35,578 bases of DNA from Dermatophilus congolensis (GTDB taxonomy: Bacteria; Actinomycetota; Actinomycetes; Actinomycetales; Dermatophilaceae): NCBI GenBank assembly GCA_030538115.1, contig JAUNUP010000029.1, positions 1-35,578 of the forward strand, given 5' to 3'. A program made the translations under genes and the position numbers. Positions 1 to 7,473 of the stretch are shown here, in pieces. Under the pieces are notes generated by a model, which ran no database searches, was not told the origin of the DNA, and saw nothing but the letters and a program-made list of their open reading frames with translations. The first letter of the stretch is position 1. Each line of letters starts with the position of its first letter.

Positions 1-1611
1 CCGTCGCCGCCGGCAACCTCAGCGGCCTCACGCATGGGGCAACTCGAGTCGGCCAACCGCCAGTTGGCCCGCCGCAACGAGGGGCTCGTCTCGTCGCTCA
101 ACTCCGCGCGCGAGCAGCTCGTGGCGCTGCGCGAGCGGGTGGCGCAGCTCGACTCCCCGCCGACGACATACGGCACCCTCATCGAGCGCTTCGATGACGG
201 CACCGCCGACGTGGTCTCGGGCGGGCGGCGGCTACGGGTGCGCGTGAGCCCCTCTGCCGACGGCGAGATGCGCGTCGGTGGCAATGTGCGGCTGAACGAA
301 TCGCTCGCCGTGATCGGCGCGGGTGGCCGCGAGTCGACCGGCGATGTCATGGTCGTCCACGAAACCTGGGGCGACGATCGACTGGTCGTGACCGTGCGCG
401 GTGAAGACCGGAGGGTCGTGCGCCGCGGCGAATCTCTGCACGACGTGACGCTGCGCCCCGGCGACCCCGTGCTCGTCGACTCCCGTAGCGGATTCGCCCA
501 CGAGGTCGTGCCTGCTGTAGAGGTCGAAGACCTCATCCTCGAAGAGGTGCCCGACATCTCGTACGAGGACATCGGCGGCCTGAGCTCGCAGATCGAGGCG
601 ATCCGCGACTCAATCGAGTTGCCGTACCTGCACCCCGAGCTGTACCGCGAACACCACCTGCGGCCGCCGAAGGGCGTGCTGCTGTACGGGCCTCCCGGCT
701 GCGGCAAGACGCTCATCGCCAAGGCGGTCGCCGCATCGCTGGCCCGCCAGTCCGCAGCCGCCCGCGCGGAGCAGGACGGGGTCGCGGTCGACACCGACGA
801 GGCTCCCCGCAGCTACTTCCTCAACGTCAAGGGCCCCGAGCTGCTCAACAAATTCGTCGGCGAGACCGAGCGCCAGATCCGGGTCGTCTTCGCCAAGGCC
901 CGCGAGCACGCCTCCGAGGGCGCGCCGGTGATCGTCTTCTTCGACGAGATGGACTCGCTCTTCCGCACCCGCGGCTCGGGCGTCTCTTCCGACGTGGAGA
1001 CGACGATCGTGCCGCAGTTGCTCGCCGAGATCGACGGCGTGGAGAGGCTCGACAACGTCATCGTCATCGGCGCGAGCAACCGTGAAGACATGCTCGACCC
1101 GGCGATCATGCGGCCGGGCCGTCTCGACACGAAGATCCGCATCGAACGCCCCGACCAAGCCGCGGCCCGCGACATCTTCGCCAAGTACCTCACCGTCGAC
1201 CTGCCGCTGCGTGAGAGCGAGCTTGCGGCGCACGGTGGTTCGCGCGAGGCGACGGTTGCCGCGCTCATCGACGACGTCACCGAGTTCATGTACACCCGAA
1301 GCGACGACCACCTCGTGTGCGAGCTGACGTACTCCTCGGGGCGCACCGAGCGTCTGCACTTCGCCGACCTCGCCTCCGGAGCCATGATCAGCAACATCGT
1401 CGACCGCGCCAAGCGCGCCGCCATCAAAGACGTGCTGCGCGGAGGTGAGCGCGGCATCGGCGCAGAACACCTCCGAGAGGCATGCGCGACGGAGTTCTCG
1501 GAGAACGAGGACTTGCCGGGAGTGAGCAACCCCGACGACTGGGCGCGCGTGCTCGGTCGCCGCGGCGAGCGGATCGTGGAGCTTCGTCCGCTCGCGGGGG
1601 TGCAGCACTGA
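1..1611 (+). CDS. mpa: Proteasome-associated ATPase Mpa/ARC (5' end beyond window)
   Basis: AAA+ ring ATPase that recognises Pup on tagged proteins, unfolds them and feeds them to the 20S proteasome. The frame is open to the window edge. The first ATG (34) falls inside what is normally the Pup-binding coiled coil (GQLES...VAQL) and has no ribosome site, so the true start probably lies upstream. After the coil come the tandem OB interdomain, Walker A (GPPGCGKT), Walker B ([10 protein letters not shown]) and the arginine-finger region ([17 protein letters not shown]), all closely matching mycobacterial Mpa. Oddity: the protein stops about ten residues after GERIVELRP and lacks the 20-residue tail ending Gly-Gln-Tyr-Leu that opens the PrcBA gate in M. 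tuberculosis. No other frame downstream encodes it. It is separated from dop by four unrelated genes. Identity very sure; start unsure. Confidence 0.95.
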   Translation, partial: PSPPATSAASRMGQLESANRQLARRNEGLVSSLNSAREQLVALRERVAQLDSPPTTYGTLIERFDDGTADVVSGGRRLRVRVSPSADGEMRVGGNVRLNESLAVIGAGGRESTGDVMVVHETWGDDRLVVTVRGEDRRVVRRGESLHDVTLRPGDPVLVDSRSGFAHEVVPAVEVEDLILEEVPDISYEDIGGLSSQIEAIRDSIELPYLHPELYREHHLRPPKGVLLYGPPGCGKTLIAKAVAASLARQSAAARAEQDGVAVDTDEAPRSYFLNVKGPELLNKFVGETERQIRVVFAKAREHASEGAPVIVFFDEMDSLFRTRGSGVSSDVETTIVPQLLAEIDGVERLDNVIVIGASNREDMLDPAIMRPGRLDTKIRIERPDQAAARDIFAKYLTVDLPLRESELAAHGGSREATVAALIDDVTEFMYTRSDDHLVCELTYSSGRTERLHFADLASGAMISNIVDRAKRAAIKDVLRGGERGIGAEHLREACATEFSENEDLPGVSNPDDWARVLGRRGERIVELRPLAGVQH

Positions 1612-1628
1612 GCGGTTGGCATGCGCGG

Positions 1629-1663
1629 TTGACACTCGGGATAGTTGACGCTTCAATTGAAGC
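1629..1663 (+). promoter_or_regulatory. Promoter with overlapping palindromic operator for the LigB gene
   Basis: A perfect -35 TTGACA (1629-1634), a 17-bp spacer and a weak -10 TTCAAT (1652-1657) lie directly before the ATG at 1664, with no ribosome-binding site, so a leaderless transcript is likely. A perfect 14-bp palindrome GCTTCAATTGAAGC (1650-1663) covers the -10 and the predicted start point and abuts the ATG. This placement fits repressor binding. The TTGA/TCAA half-sites resemble MarR-family operators, but no MarR gene is in the window. The operator role is inference. Confidence 0.5.
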
Positions 1664-2449
1664 ATGACCGACTCCCGTATGCCCGCCGTCTTCCTCTCGC
1701 ACGGTGCCCCGCCGCTTGCCGACGACGCCGTGTGGACTCGCGAACTCGGCACCTGGGGGCGCGACCTGCCGACGCCGGAGGCGATTCTGGTCGTCTCCGC
1801 GCACTGGGAGCAGGCGCCGCCCGCGCTGTCACCCTCGCGCCAGAAGGTCGGTCTCACTTACGACTTCTGGGGCTTTCCGCAGAAGTACTACGAGGTCACG
1901 TATGACGCGCCGCTGGCCCCTGAGCTCGCCGACCGCGTCGCGGATCTCGTGCCCCACGTGACGCGCGACGAGACCCGCGGCCTCGACCACGGCGCGTATG
2001 TGCCCCTGGTGGAGATGTACCCCGAGGCCGACGTGCCGGTGCTGCAACTCTCGATGCCGACCCTGGAGCCGCAGGCGCTGTTCGACCTGGGTGCCCGCCT
2101 CGCGCCGCTACGCGACGAAGGCGTGCTCGTCATGGGGTCGGGGTTCACGACGCACAACTTGCGCTGGTTCCGGCCCGGGCAACAGTTGCCGGGCGACCCG
2201 CCTCCCGCGGTATCTGCCGAATTCGACCACTGGGCGGCCGAGGCCGTGGCTCGCGGCGATGTCGATGCACTGATCGACATGCAGGGCCGTGCTCCGGCTT
2301 CGCACGAGGCTCACCCGCGTACCGAGCACTGGGCCCCGCTGTACGTCGCGCTCGGCGCGGCTCTCGGAGAGGGAGGGCAGCTCGACTCTCGCGTCGCCGT
2401 CGATGGATTCTGGTTCGGCCTGAGCAAGCGCTCCTGGCAGTTCGCCTGA
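1664..2449 (+). CDS. Class III extradiol dioxygenase, LigB/YgiD (DODA) family
   Basis: 261-aa metal-dependent ring-opening dioxygenase of the LigB superfamily, closest in pattern to bacterial 4,5-DOPA dioxygenase YgiD. Candidate metal-ligand and catalytic histidines are visible in SHGAP (residue 13), SAHWE, GLDHGAYVPL, GSGFTTHNL and the C-terminal HPRTEHWAPL. Length is normal for the family. The natural substrate is unknown; YgiD-like enzymes cleave catechols such as L-DOPA in vitro. The start is the ATG directly after the palindrome at 1650-1663. The gene is monocistronic and converges on the DUF3054 gene with only 3 bp between stop codons. It has no evident link to Pup metabolism although it sits between mpa and dop. 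Confidence 0.88.
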   Translation: MTDSRMPAVFLSHGAPPLADDAVWTRELGTWGRDLPTPEAILVVSAHWEQAPPALSPSRQKVGLTYDFWGFPQKYYEVTYDAPLAPELADRVADLVPHVTRDETRGLDHGAYVPLVEMYPEADVPVLQLSMPTLEPQALFDLGARLAPLRDEGVLVMGSGFTTHNLRWFRPGQQLPGDPPPAVSAEFDHWAAEAVARGDVDALIDMQGRAPASHEAHPRTEHWAPLYVALGAALGEGGQLDSRVAVDGFWFGLSKRSWQFA

Positions 2450-2458
2450 GTTTCAGGC
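2444..2458. terminator. Small hairpin shared by two convergent stop codons
   Basis: GCCTGA-GTT-TCAGGC is a perfect 6-bp stem with a 3-nt loop. Its arms contain the TGA stops of the LigB gene (+) and of the DUF3054 gene (-). There is no T-tract, so any terminator role is weak; it may instead protect both 3' ends. Confidence 0.35.
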
Positions 2459-2869
2459 TCCGCGGAGGGGGCGGCGGGCGAGTAGGCGCCAGCCGATCAG
2501 GGTGAGTGCGAGGAAGCTCGCGGCGACCATGATGAACGCGGTGGCTGTGCCGCCTCCGGTGGCGCCACGGACGAGCATGCCGCCCGCGAGCGTCGCCACG
2601 AACACGATCGCGCCGTCGGCGATCGAGCGAGGTGCCGTTCGGCGCGTGCCTCCGACGATCATCCAGCCGACGACGAGCGCGACGAGGAACGGCCAGGCGA
2701 CGTTCGCCACGTTGGCGATGCCCTGCATGCCGCCGTGAGCCGAGCGACCAGCCATGGCGAAGATGACGACGCAGATGACATCGACCACGAAGATCACCGG
2801 GGCGGGCATCCCCGCGCGAGCGGTGGGAGCGGTGGCTGTGTCGGTGGGGGGCGAGGTCGTGGACATCAT
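2453..2869 (-). CDS. DUF3054 family membrane protein
   Basis: 138-aa integral membrane protein matching DUF3054. After a Thr/Pro-rich N-terminus of about 25 residues come four predicted transmembrane segments (VIFVVDVICVVIFAMAG, WPFLVALVVGWMIVG, DGAIVFVATLAGGML, TAFIMVAASFLALTLIGW). The family pattern D...F...GRSAHGG...PF....GW is visible. Function is unknown for the whole family. The start is one of two adjacent ATGs (2869 or 2866) behind GGGAG. The ATG at 2869 overlaps the TGA of the upstream prs-like gene as ATGA, so the two are probably translationally coupled in one operon. An upstream extension of the same frame to 3121 is only a shadow of the prs-like gene. Confidence 0.8.
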   Translation of the reverse strand: MMSTTSPPTDTATAPTARAGMPAPVIFVVDVICVVIFAMAGRSAHGGMQGIANVANVAWPFLVALVVGWMIVGGTRRTAPRSIADGAIVFVATLAGGMLVRGATGGGTATAFIMVAASFLALTLIGWRLLARRPLRGA

Positions 2870-3855
2870 GGTCTCCCGTCGGCGAAGGTCAGGTCGAGTT
2901 GCGGTGACGCGTGTCGGGGGTCGACGCCGTCGAAGAGGCGGCTGACCGATTCTCCGATGTGGATGCGTGCGATGGCCTCGGCGAACAGCGACGCCACCGA
3001 GACGACCTTGAGCTGCGGCATCGGTGCGGTCGGAACGGTGTCGGTGGTGACGACCTCGTCGACGAGCGGGTGGTCGGCCAACCGCTCCACGGCGTTGCCG
3101 GTGAACAGCCCGTGCGTGCACACAACGGAGGCGGAGGGCGAGCCGGAGTCGGCGAGCACGTCGAGCAACCCCACCATCGAACCTCCGGTGGCGATCTCGT
3201 CATCGAGAACGATCGCGCGTTTACCGGTGACGTCGCCGACGATCGACTCGATCTCGATGTCGTCGTCGCCGTGGCGGATCTTGCTGCCGGCCGCGACCGG
3301 CAGGTTGAGCAGGCGGGCGAAGTGCGAGGCGGTCTTGGCGTTGCCGAGATCGGGCGAGACGACCACCGTGTTGCTCAGGTCGCGACCCCGGTAGTGGTTG
3401 GCGAGTACGCCGATCGCCGTGAGGTGGTCGACCGGCACGGAGAAGAACCCGTGCACCTGCGGCGCGTGTAGTTCCATCGTCAACACCCGGTCGGCGCCGG
3501 CGGTGTGGATGAGGTCGGCGACCAAGCGCCCCCCGAGAGAGATACGCGAGGCGTCCTTCTTGTCGGAACGTGCATAAGCGTAGTGCGGGATGACTGCGGT
3601 GATCTGTGCCGCCGAAGCGCCGCGGGCCGCGTTGATCATCATGAGCAGCTCGACCAGGTGGTCCTGCGTGGGCGGCACCAGCGGCTGAACGATGTACACG
3701 TCGCGCTGGCGGCAGTTGACGAGCAACTGGGCCTGCAGGCAGTCGTTGCTGAACCGCCGGATCTCGGAGGGGGAGAGCGGAACCCCCAGGTAGCGGCAGA
3801 TGTCACGGGCAAGCCCTTCATGGGCGCTGCCGGAGAACACGATCACGTCACGCAC
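2866..3855 (-). CDS. Divergent ribose-phosphate pyrophosphokinase (PRPP synthetase-like)
   Basis: 329-aa member of the PRPP synthetase/phosphoribosyltransferase family. Visible are the N-terminal VIVFSGSAHEGLARDI, the flexible-loop segment YARSDKKDASRISLGGRL, the MELHAPQVHGFF region with the catalytic-type His, and the C-terminal PRPP loop VLDDEIATGGSM. These match the divergent RSDKKD...RIS subclass rather than the usual RQDRK housekeeping form, so it is likely a second PRPP synthase or a paralogue. Substrate untested. The GTG at 3855 is preferred: it has a GAGG 7 nt upstream and begins right at the conserved beta strand. The GTG at 3912 lacks a ribosome site and lies before the predicted transcription start. 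It is coupled to DUF3054 and divergent from tetR. Confidence 0.85.
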   Translation of the reverse strand: MRDVIVFSGSAHEGLARDICRYLGVPLSPSEIRRFSNDCLQAQLLVNCRQRDVYIVQPLVPPTQDHLVELLMMINAARGASAAQITAVIPHYAYARSDKKDASRISLGGRLVADLIHTAGADRVLTMELHAPQVHGFFSVPVDHLTAIGVLANHYRGRDLSNTVVVSPDLGNAKTASHFARLLNLPVAAGSKIRHGDDDIEIESIVGDVTGKRAIVLDDEIATGGSMVGLLDVLADSGSPSASVVCTHGLFTGNAVERLADHPLVDEVVTTDTVPTAPMPQLKVVSVASLFAEAIARIHIGESVSRLFDGVDPRHASPQLDLTFADGRP

Positions 3856-3914
3856 GAGATACCTCGGTTCGGGAGCGTTGCACGGTGGGCCGGCCACCGT
3901 CCGTCCAGGCACTC

Positions 3915-3920
3915 AGGCTA
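3915..3920 (-). promoter_or_regulatory. Candidate -10 element of the prs-like gene
   Basis: TAGCCT read on the minus strand matches the TANNNT hexamer that recurs in this window. It predicts a start point near 3908 and a leader of about 53 nt to the GTG at 3855. No clear -35 is visible. Confidence 0.35.
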
Positions 3921-4089
3921 TGCCACGGCAGCGACCGGAGGCCGCCGCAGCCACGGGGTGTCGGGCCGAGCGAGCGCTGCCGGTGCCATGAGGGTGCCCG
4001 GGCTCGTCATCGGCCACCCGGGAGGCAAATCGTCGTTGAAACTCCTTACGCCCCAGTGAATGTGCACGTGAGAGCACCTTTGCGCGATA

Positions 4090-4105
4090 CTGGACGGGTG
4101 TCCAG
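4090..4105. promoter_or_regulatory. Inverted repeat upstream of tetR, possible operator
   Basis: CTGGAC-GGGT-GTCCAG is a perfect 6-bp inverted repeat lying 70 bp before the TetR gene, in the divergent space shared with the prs-like gene and overlapping a weak GATACT hexamer (4086-4091). TetR regulators often bind such sites next to their own genes; here that is inference from position. Confidence 0.35.
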
Positions 4106-4175
4106 GCGTAGGGGCCCGGATTCGTGCTGCGTCAGCCAGAGACGAGGCGCGAATGTGCGCAGCGAGTAGACGGGA

Positions 4176-4736
4176 GTGGAGCCGGTGGACAGCGACGACC
4201 AAGCCCGCGAGAGGCTCGTGGCGGTGGCTCGCGACATGTTCGCCCGGCACGGCTACGAGGCCGTGAGTGTGCGCGACATCGCCCGCTCGGCCCGTGTCGC
4301 ACCGGCGTGCGTCTCGGCTCTGTTCGGCTCGAAGGTCGGTCTGTACGTGGCCTCGATATCGCGAGCGGGTCTGGAGGCGAGCGAGCAGGTGCCGCTGACC
4401 GACCTCGGGTCGTATTTCGTCGCCGCGATCGTGCACCGCTACCGTCGCGGTGAGCCGGAGCCGTGGCTGCAGATGATGCGCTACATCGAGACCGCCTCCG
4501 GAGCCGATGCGCCGCGCTACGTCTTCGCTCGCCGTATCGACGCGTCGCTCACCCGACGGCTGGGCGAGAACGTCGACGGGCGTCGGCGCACGCGAATCCT
4601 GGTCTCGCTGCTCATCGGTCTGGCCGAAGCGCTGCGAACGGCCGGGATGCTCGACGGCGCGTCGAACGCGTCGTTCGGCGAGTTCGTCGATTCGTACACC
4701 CGCCTGGCTCAGGACCTTGTCACACCCCCGACGTAG
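4176..4736 (+). CDS. TetR/AcrR family transcriptional regulator
   Basis: 186-aa one-domain repressor type. The N-terminal helix-turn-helix is clear: RERLVAVARDMFARHGYEAVSVRDIARSARVAPACVSALFGSK, followed by an all-helical ligand-binding region with no recognisable subfamily. The start may be GTG 4176 or, better spaced from GGGAG (4172-4176), GTG 4185, which shortens it by three residues. It is divergent from the prs-like/DUF3054 pair, which are its most likely targets besides itself. Its TAG stop codon (4734-4736) forms the first three bases of the dop -10 hexamer. The ligand is unknown. Confidence 0.85.
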   Translation: MEPVDSDDQARERLVAVARDMFARHGYEAVSVRDIARSARVAPACVSALFGSKVGLYVASISRAGLEASEQVPLTDLGSYFVAAIVHRYRRGEPEPWLQMMRYIETASGADAPRYVFARRIDASLTRRLGENVDGRRRTRILVSLLIGLAEALRTAGMLDGASNASFGEFVDSYTRLAQDLVTPPT

Positions 4737-4739
4737 CCT
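4717..4739 (+). promoter_or_regulatory. RecA-NDp/PafBC-type promoter of dop
   Basis: TTGTCACAC, 8 nt, then TAGCCT. The mycobacterial RecA-independent DNA-damage promoter bound by PafBC is TTGTCRGTG-N8-TANNNT. The TTGTCR core, the spacing and the -10 match exactly; the lower-conserved GTG reads CAC. A conventional -35 is absent. The -10 lies 6 nt before the dop ATG, giving a leaderless mRNA. The only other match I found in the window is helY. Confidence 0.55.
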
Positions 4740-4745
4740 CATGGC

Positions 4746-6335
4746 ATGAGCGAGCCGTCGGGTAGTGCATGCGCGGGAGTGGCCCGCGTGATGGGGCTGG
4801 AGTCGGAATACGGCATCAGCGTCCCCGGCGATCCGGCGGCGAATCCGATGATCCTCTCCGGCCTGGTCGTGCGCGCGTATGCCGACGTGGTGGCACCCGG
4901 CACAGGCGCTCGCGTGGCGCGGTGGGACTACGGTGGCGAATCGCCGCTGCAGGACGCGCGGGGCTGGAGCCTGCAGCGTGATCTCGCCGATGCGTCGATG
5001 CTTACCGACGAGTGGCAGAACGACGTGCGGGTCGCGAACTGCGTCACGCCCAACGGTGCCCGCCTGTACGTCGACCACGCCCATCCCGAGTACAGCTCCG
5101 GCGAATGCCTCACCCCGCGTGAAGTGATCACGTGGGACAGGGCGGGGGAGCAGCTCGTGGCCGACGCCGCGGCAGCGATCAGCCCGGAGCAGTTGGCGCA
5201 GGCCGACTCGACAGGCAGCCAGGTGGTGCTTTACAAGAACAACACCGACGGCAAGGGCTCGTCGTACGGCACGCACGAGAACTACCTCATCGACCGCGCG
5301 GTTCCGTTCGACCGCGTCGCGACCGGGCTCATTCCGTATTTCGTTGCCCGTCAGGTGATCACCGGTTCCGGCCGAGTGGGCCTCGGGCAGAAGTCCGAGG
5401 GGGCTGGGTATCAGATCGGTTCGCGCAGCGACTTCATGGAGGCGCTCGTCGGACTCGAGACCACGTTCTTGCGGCCGCTGGTGAATACCCGCGACGAGCC
5501 GCATTCGAGCCCCGAGCGGTATCGGCGGCTGCACGTGATCAACGGCGACGCGAACATGTGCGACGTGGCGGGGCTGCTCAAGGTAGGCATGACGTCGCTG
5601 ATCCTCGGGGTCATCGAATCGGGTGAGGTGCCGGAGCGGCTGCGGCTGTACGACCCGCTCGCCGATCTAAGGGCGGTGTCGCGCGACCTCACGGTCACGC
5701 ACAAACTCACGCTGCTCGACGGTTCGACACTCACCGCAGTCGAACTGCTGCGCGAGTACCTCGAACTCGTCGTCGCTTGGCTCGACCGCGAGGGAGCGAC
5801 TGGACAGCCGGGCGGTACCGACGCCGACACCGCCGAGGTGTTGCGCCTGTGGGACGAGGTGCTCACGACGCTGGCCGAAGACCCTCGAGCTGCGGCCCCG
5901 CGACTCGACTGGGCGGCGAAGCTCGAACTGCTGGAGCGCTACCGGGGCCGCGACGGATTGGCCTGGGGCGACCCGAAACTGGCGGCGATCGACATCCAAT
6001 GGTCCGATCTGCGCCCCGGCAAGGGGCTGGCGCGAGCGCTCGAAAAGGCCGGTCGCATCGAACGCCTCATTTCGCAGGCGGAGGTCGACGCTGCCGTGCA
6101 CACCCCGCCCCCGAGCACGAGGGCGTGGCTGCGCGGTACGTGCGTGGCGCGGTTCGGTGAGGTGCACGCGGCCTCGTGGCAGTCGGTCGCGTTCGACCTG
6201 GCCGGTGGCCCACGTCTGTCGTGCCCCGAACCGTTGGCCGGATCGAGGGAGGCGGTCGGTGACCTGTTCGACGCAGACCCCGACGCGGCGGCGCTCATCG
6301 CGGCCGTTGCCGAGCGCTGGGGCGAACCGGCGTGA
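4746..6335 (+). CDS. dop: Pup deamidase/depupylase Dop
   Basis: 529-aa carboxylate-amine-ligase-fold enzyme that deamidates the C-terminal Gln of Pup to Glu and removes Pup from conjugates. Visible are MGLESEYGIS (nucleotide/metal glutamates), ARLYVDHAHPEYS with the catalytic-type Asp, YKNNTDGKGSSYGTHENY and NTRDEPHSS. The sequence aligns along its length with mycobacterial Dop. The ATG at 4746 has no Shine-Dalgarno but lies 6 nt after the TAGCCT -10, supporting leaderless initiation. An internal GTG at 4788, 8 nt after GGGAG, would start nearer the mycobacterial N-terminus and is the alternative. A 110-nt gap separates it from pup. A one-residue Pup-ligase assignment is excluded because pafA is present separately. 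Confidence 0.96.
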   Translation: MSEPSGSACAGVARVMGLESEYGISVPGDPAANPMILSGLVVRAYADVVAPGTGARVARWDYGGESPLQDARGWSLQRDLADASMLTDEWQNDVRVANCVTPNGARLYVDHAHPEYSSGECLTPREVITWDRAGEQLVADAAAAISPEQLAQADSTGSQVVLYKNNTDGKGSSYGTHENYLIDRAVPFDRVATGLIPYFVARQVITGSGRVGLGQKSEGAGYQIGSRSDFMEALVGLETTFLRPLVNTRDEPHSSPERYRRLHVINGDANMCDVAGLLKVGMTSLILGVIESGEVPERLRLYDPLADLRAVSRDLTVTHKLTLLDGSTLTAVELLREYLELVVAWLDREGATGQPGGTDADTAEVLRLWDEVLTTLAEDPRAAAPRLDWAAKLELLERYRGRDGLAWGDPKLAAIDIQWSDLRPGKGLARALEKAGRIERLISQAEVDAAVHTPPPSTRAWLRGTCVARFGEVHAASWQSVAFDLAGGPRLSCPEPLAGSREAVGDLFDADPDAAALIAAVAERWGEPA

Positions 6336-6445
6336 GCTACGGCCGCGGCGACGCGGCTATGTTTGAACGCAGAATGCACACCGGCGCCGTGTCACGCGAC
6401 AGGCGACGGATCGTCGGCGGCGGTGTGCAGGCCAGGAGGAGAGAG

Positions 6446-6652
6446 ATGGCACGTCAAGAACGCATCCAGCCGAGCAGCGAATACCAAGATGCGGTTCCGC
6501 CGCCCGAGCCGGGCCCGGTGGCACCGTCGGCAGGTGCGCGCAAGGCCGAGCTCGACGCGGACATCGACTCGGTTCTCGACGAGATCGACTCGGTTCTCGA
6601 GACCAACGCGGCCGACTTCGTCACCAACTTCGTGCAGAAGGGCGGCCAGTGA
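6446..6652 (+). CDS. pup: Prokaryotic ubiquitin-like protein Pup
   Basis: 68-aa disordered protein tag. The C-terminal half has the Mpa-binding helix (ELDADIDSVLDEIDSVLETNAADFVTNFV) and the ending KGGQ. The terminal Gln means Dop must deamidate it to Glu before PafA can link it to substrate lysines. The start ATG is fixed by a strong AGGAGGA at 6434-6440, and the length matches the 60-70-aa family. The same frame extends upstream to 6332 but that part is not Pup-like. The stop overlaps the prcB GTG start (GTGA). Confidence 0.97.
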   Translation: MARQERIQPSSEYQDAVPPPEPGPVAPSAGARKAELDADIDSVLDEIDSVLETNAADFVTNFVQKGGQ

Positions 6653-7473
6653 CCGACAGCGGGGTGCCGTTGAGCGGCGTGCCTGGGAGCTCGTTCGTCG
6701 AGCACCTGCAGGCCACGGCCCCTCATCTGCTGCCGTCGGCACGCGTGTCGCACACGACCCCCGGCGGTGAGTCGTTGGCGGCGCCGCACGGAACCACGAT
6801 CGTGGCCGCGGTGTTCGACGGAGGCGTGGCTATCGCCGGTGACCGTCGTGCGACCCTCGGGCACCTCATCGCGAGCCACGACATCGAGAAGGTCTTCATC
6901 ACCGACTCGGCCTCGGCTGTCGGTATCGCGGGTACGGCCGGCATCGCGGTCGAGCTGGTGAAGCTGTTCGGTGTCGAACTCGAGCACTACGAGAAGATCG
7001 AGGGCGCGCGCCTGTCGACGGAGGGCAAGGCGAACCGCCTCGCCACGATGTTGCGGGGGCATCTCCCGCTGGCGATGCAGGGTCTGGCGGTGCTGCCGAT
7101 GCTGGTGGCGTACGACCCTTCCGCAGGCAAGGGGCGGATCTACTCGTACGACGTGACGGGTGGCTGCTACGAAGAGCGCGATCATCACAGCGTCGGCTCG
7201 GGATCGCTGTTCTCGCGCGGGTCGCTGAAGAAGCTCTGGCGGCGAGGCATGACGGCCGACGACGCCGTGCGCGTACTGGTCGAGGCGCTTTTCGATGCGG
7301 CCGACGACGACAGCGCCACGGGCGGCCCCGATGTGTCGAGGCGCATCTGGCCCACGTGCGCGGTCGTGACGGCCGACGACGCCGAAATCGTCTCCGACGA
7401 GCACCTCGAGCGCGTGGTCGAGTCGGTGGTGCAGGCGCGGCGCAGCCGCTGGGACTCGGTGGGTGCCCGATGA
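6649..7473 (+). CDS. prcB: 20S proteasome beta subunit PrcB
   Basis: 274-aa catalytic subunit of the 20S core, forming the two inner rings. It is made with a propeptide of 48 residues; autocleavage before Thr49 (in PHG/TTIVAAVFDGGVAIAGDRR) exposes the N-terminal nucleophile. Asp (AGDRRAT), Lys (EKVFITD) and the GSGSLFSRGSLKKL and DDDSATGGPD segments characteristic of actinobacterial beta subunits are present, so it looks fully active. It starts at GTG 6649 overlapping the pup stop by 4 nt. The neighbouring genes pup and prcA are co-translated. Confidence 0.97.
   Translation: MTDSGVPLSGVPGSSFVEHLQATAPHLLPSARVSHTTPGGESLAAPHGTTIVAAVFDGGVAIAGDRRATLGHLIASHDIEKVFITDSASAVGIAGTAGIAVELVKLFGVELEHYEKIEGARLSTEGKANRLATMLRGHLPLAMQGLAVLPMLVAYDPSAGKGRIYSYDVTGGCYEERDHHSVGSGSLFSRGSLKKLWRRGMTADDAVRVLVEALFDAADDDSATGGPDVSRRIWPTCAVVTADDAEIVSDEHLERVVESVVQARRSRWDSVGAR

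Noticed and set aside
3856..3912. Earlier GTG start of the prs-like gene
   Set aside because: No ribosome site and it lies upstream of the transcript start predicted from TAGCCT; the family begins at the conserved strand near 3855.
3918..5534. 538-codon minus-strand frame across tetR and dop
   Set aside because: Shadow of dop and tetR with low-complexity Arg/His content and no ribosome site.
6358..6363. TATGTT as a separate pup promoter
   Set aside because: No -35 at a suitable distance and the match is marginal; read-through from dop is enough to explain pup expression.
6332..6445. N-terminal extension of Pup by 38 residues
   Set aside because: A strong AGGAGGA precedes the ATG at 6446 and Pup proteins are about 64 residues; the extension has no homology.
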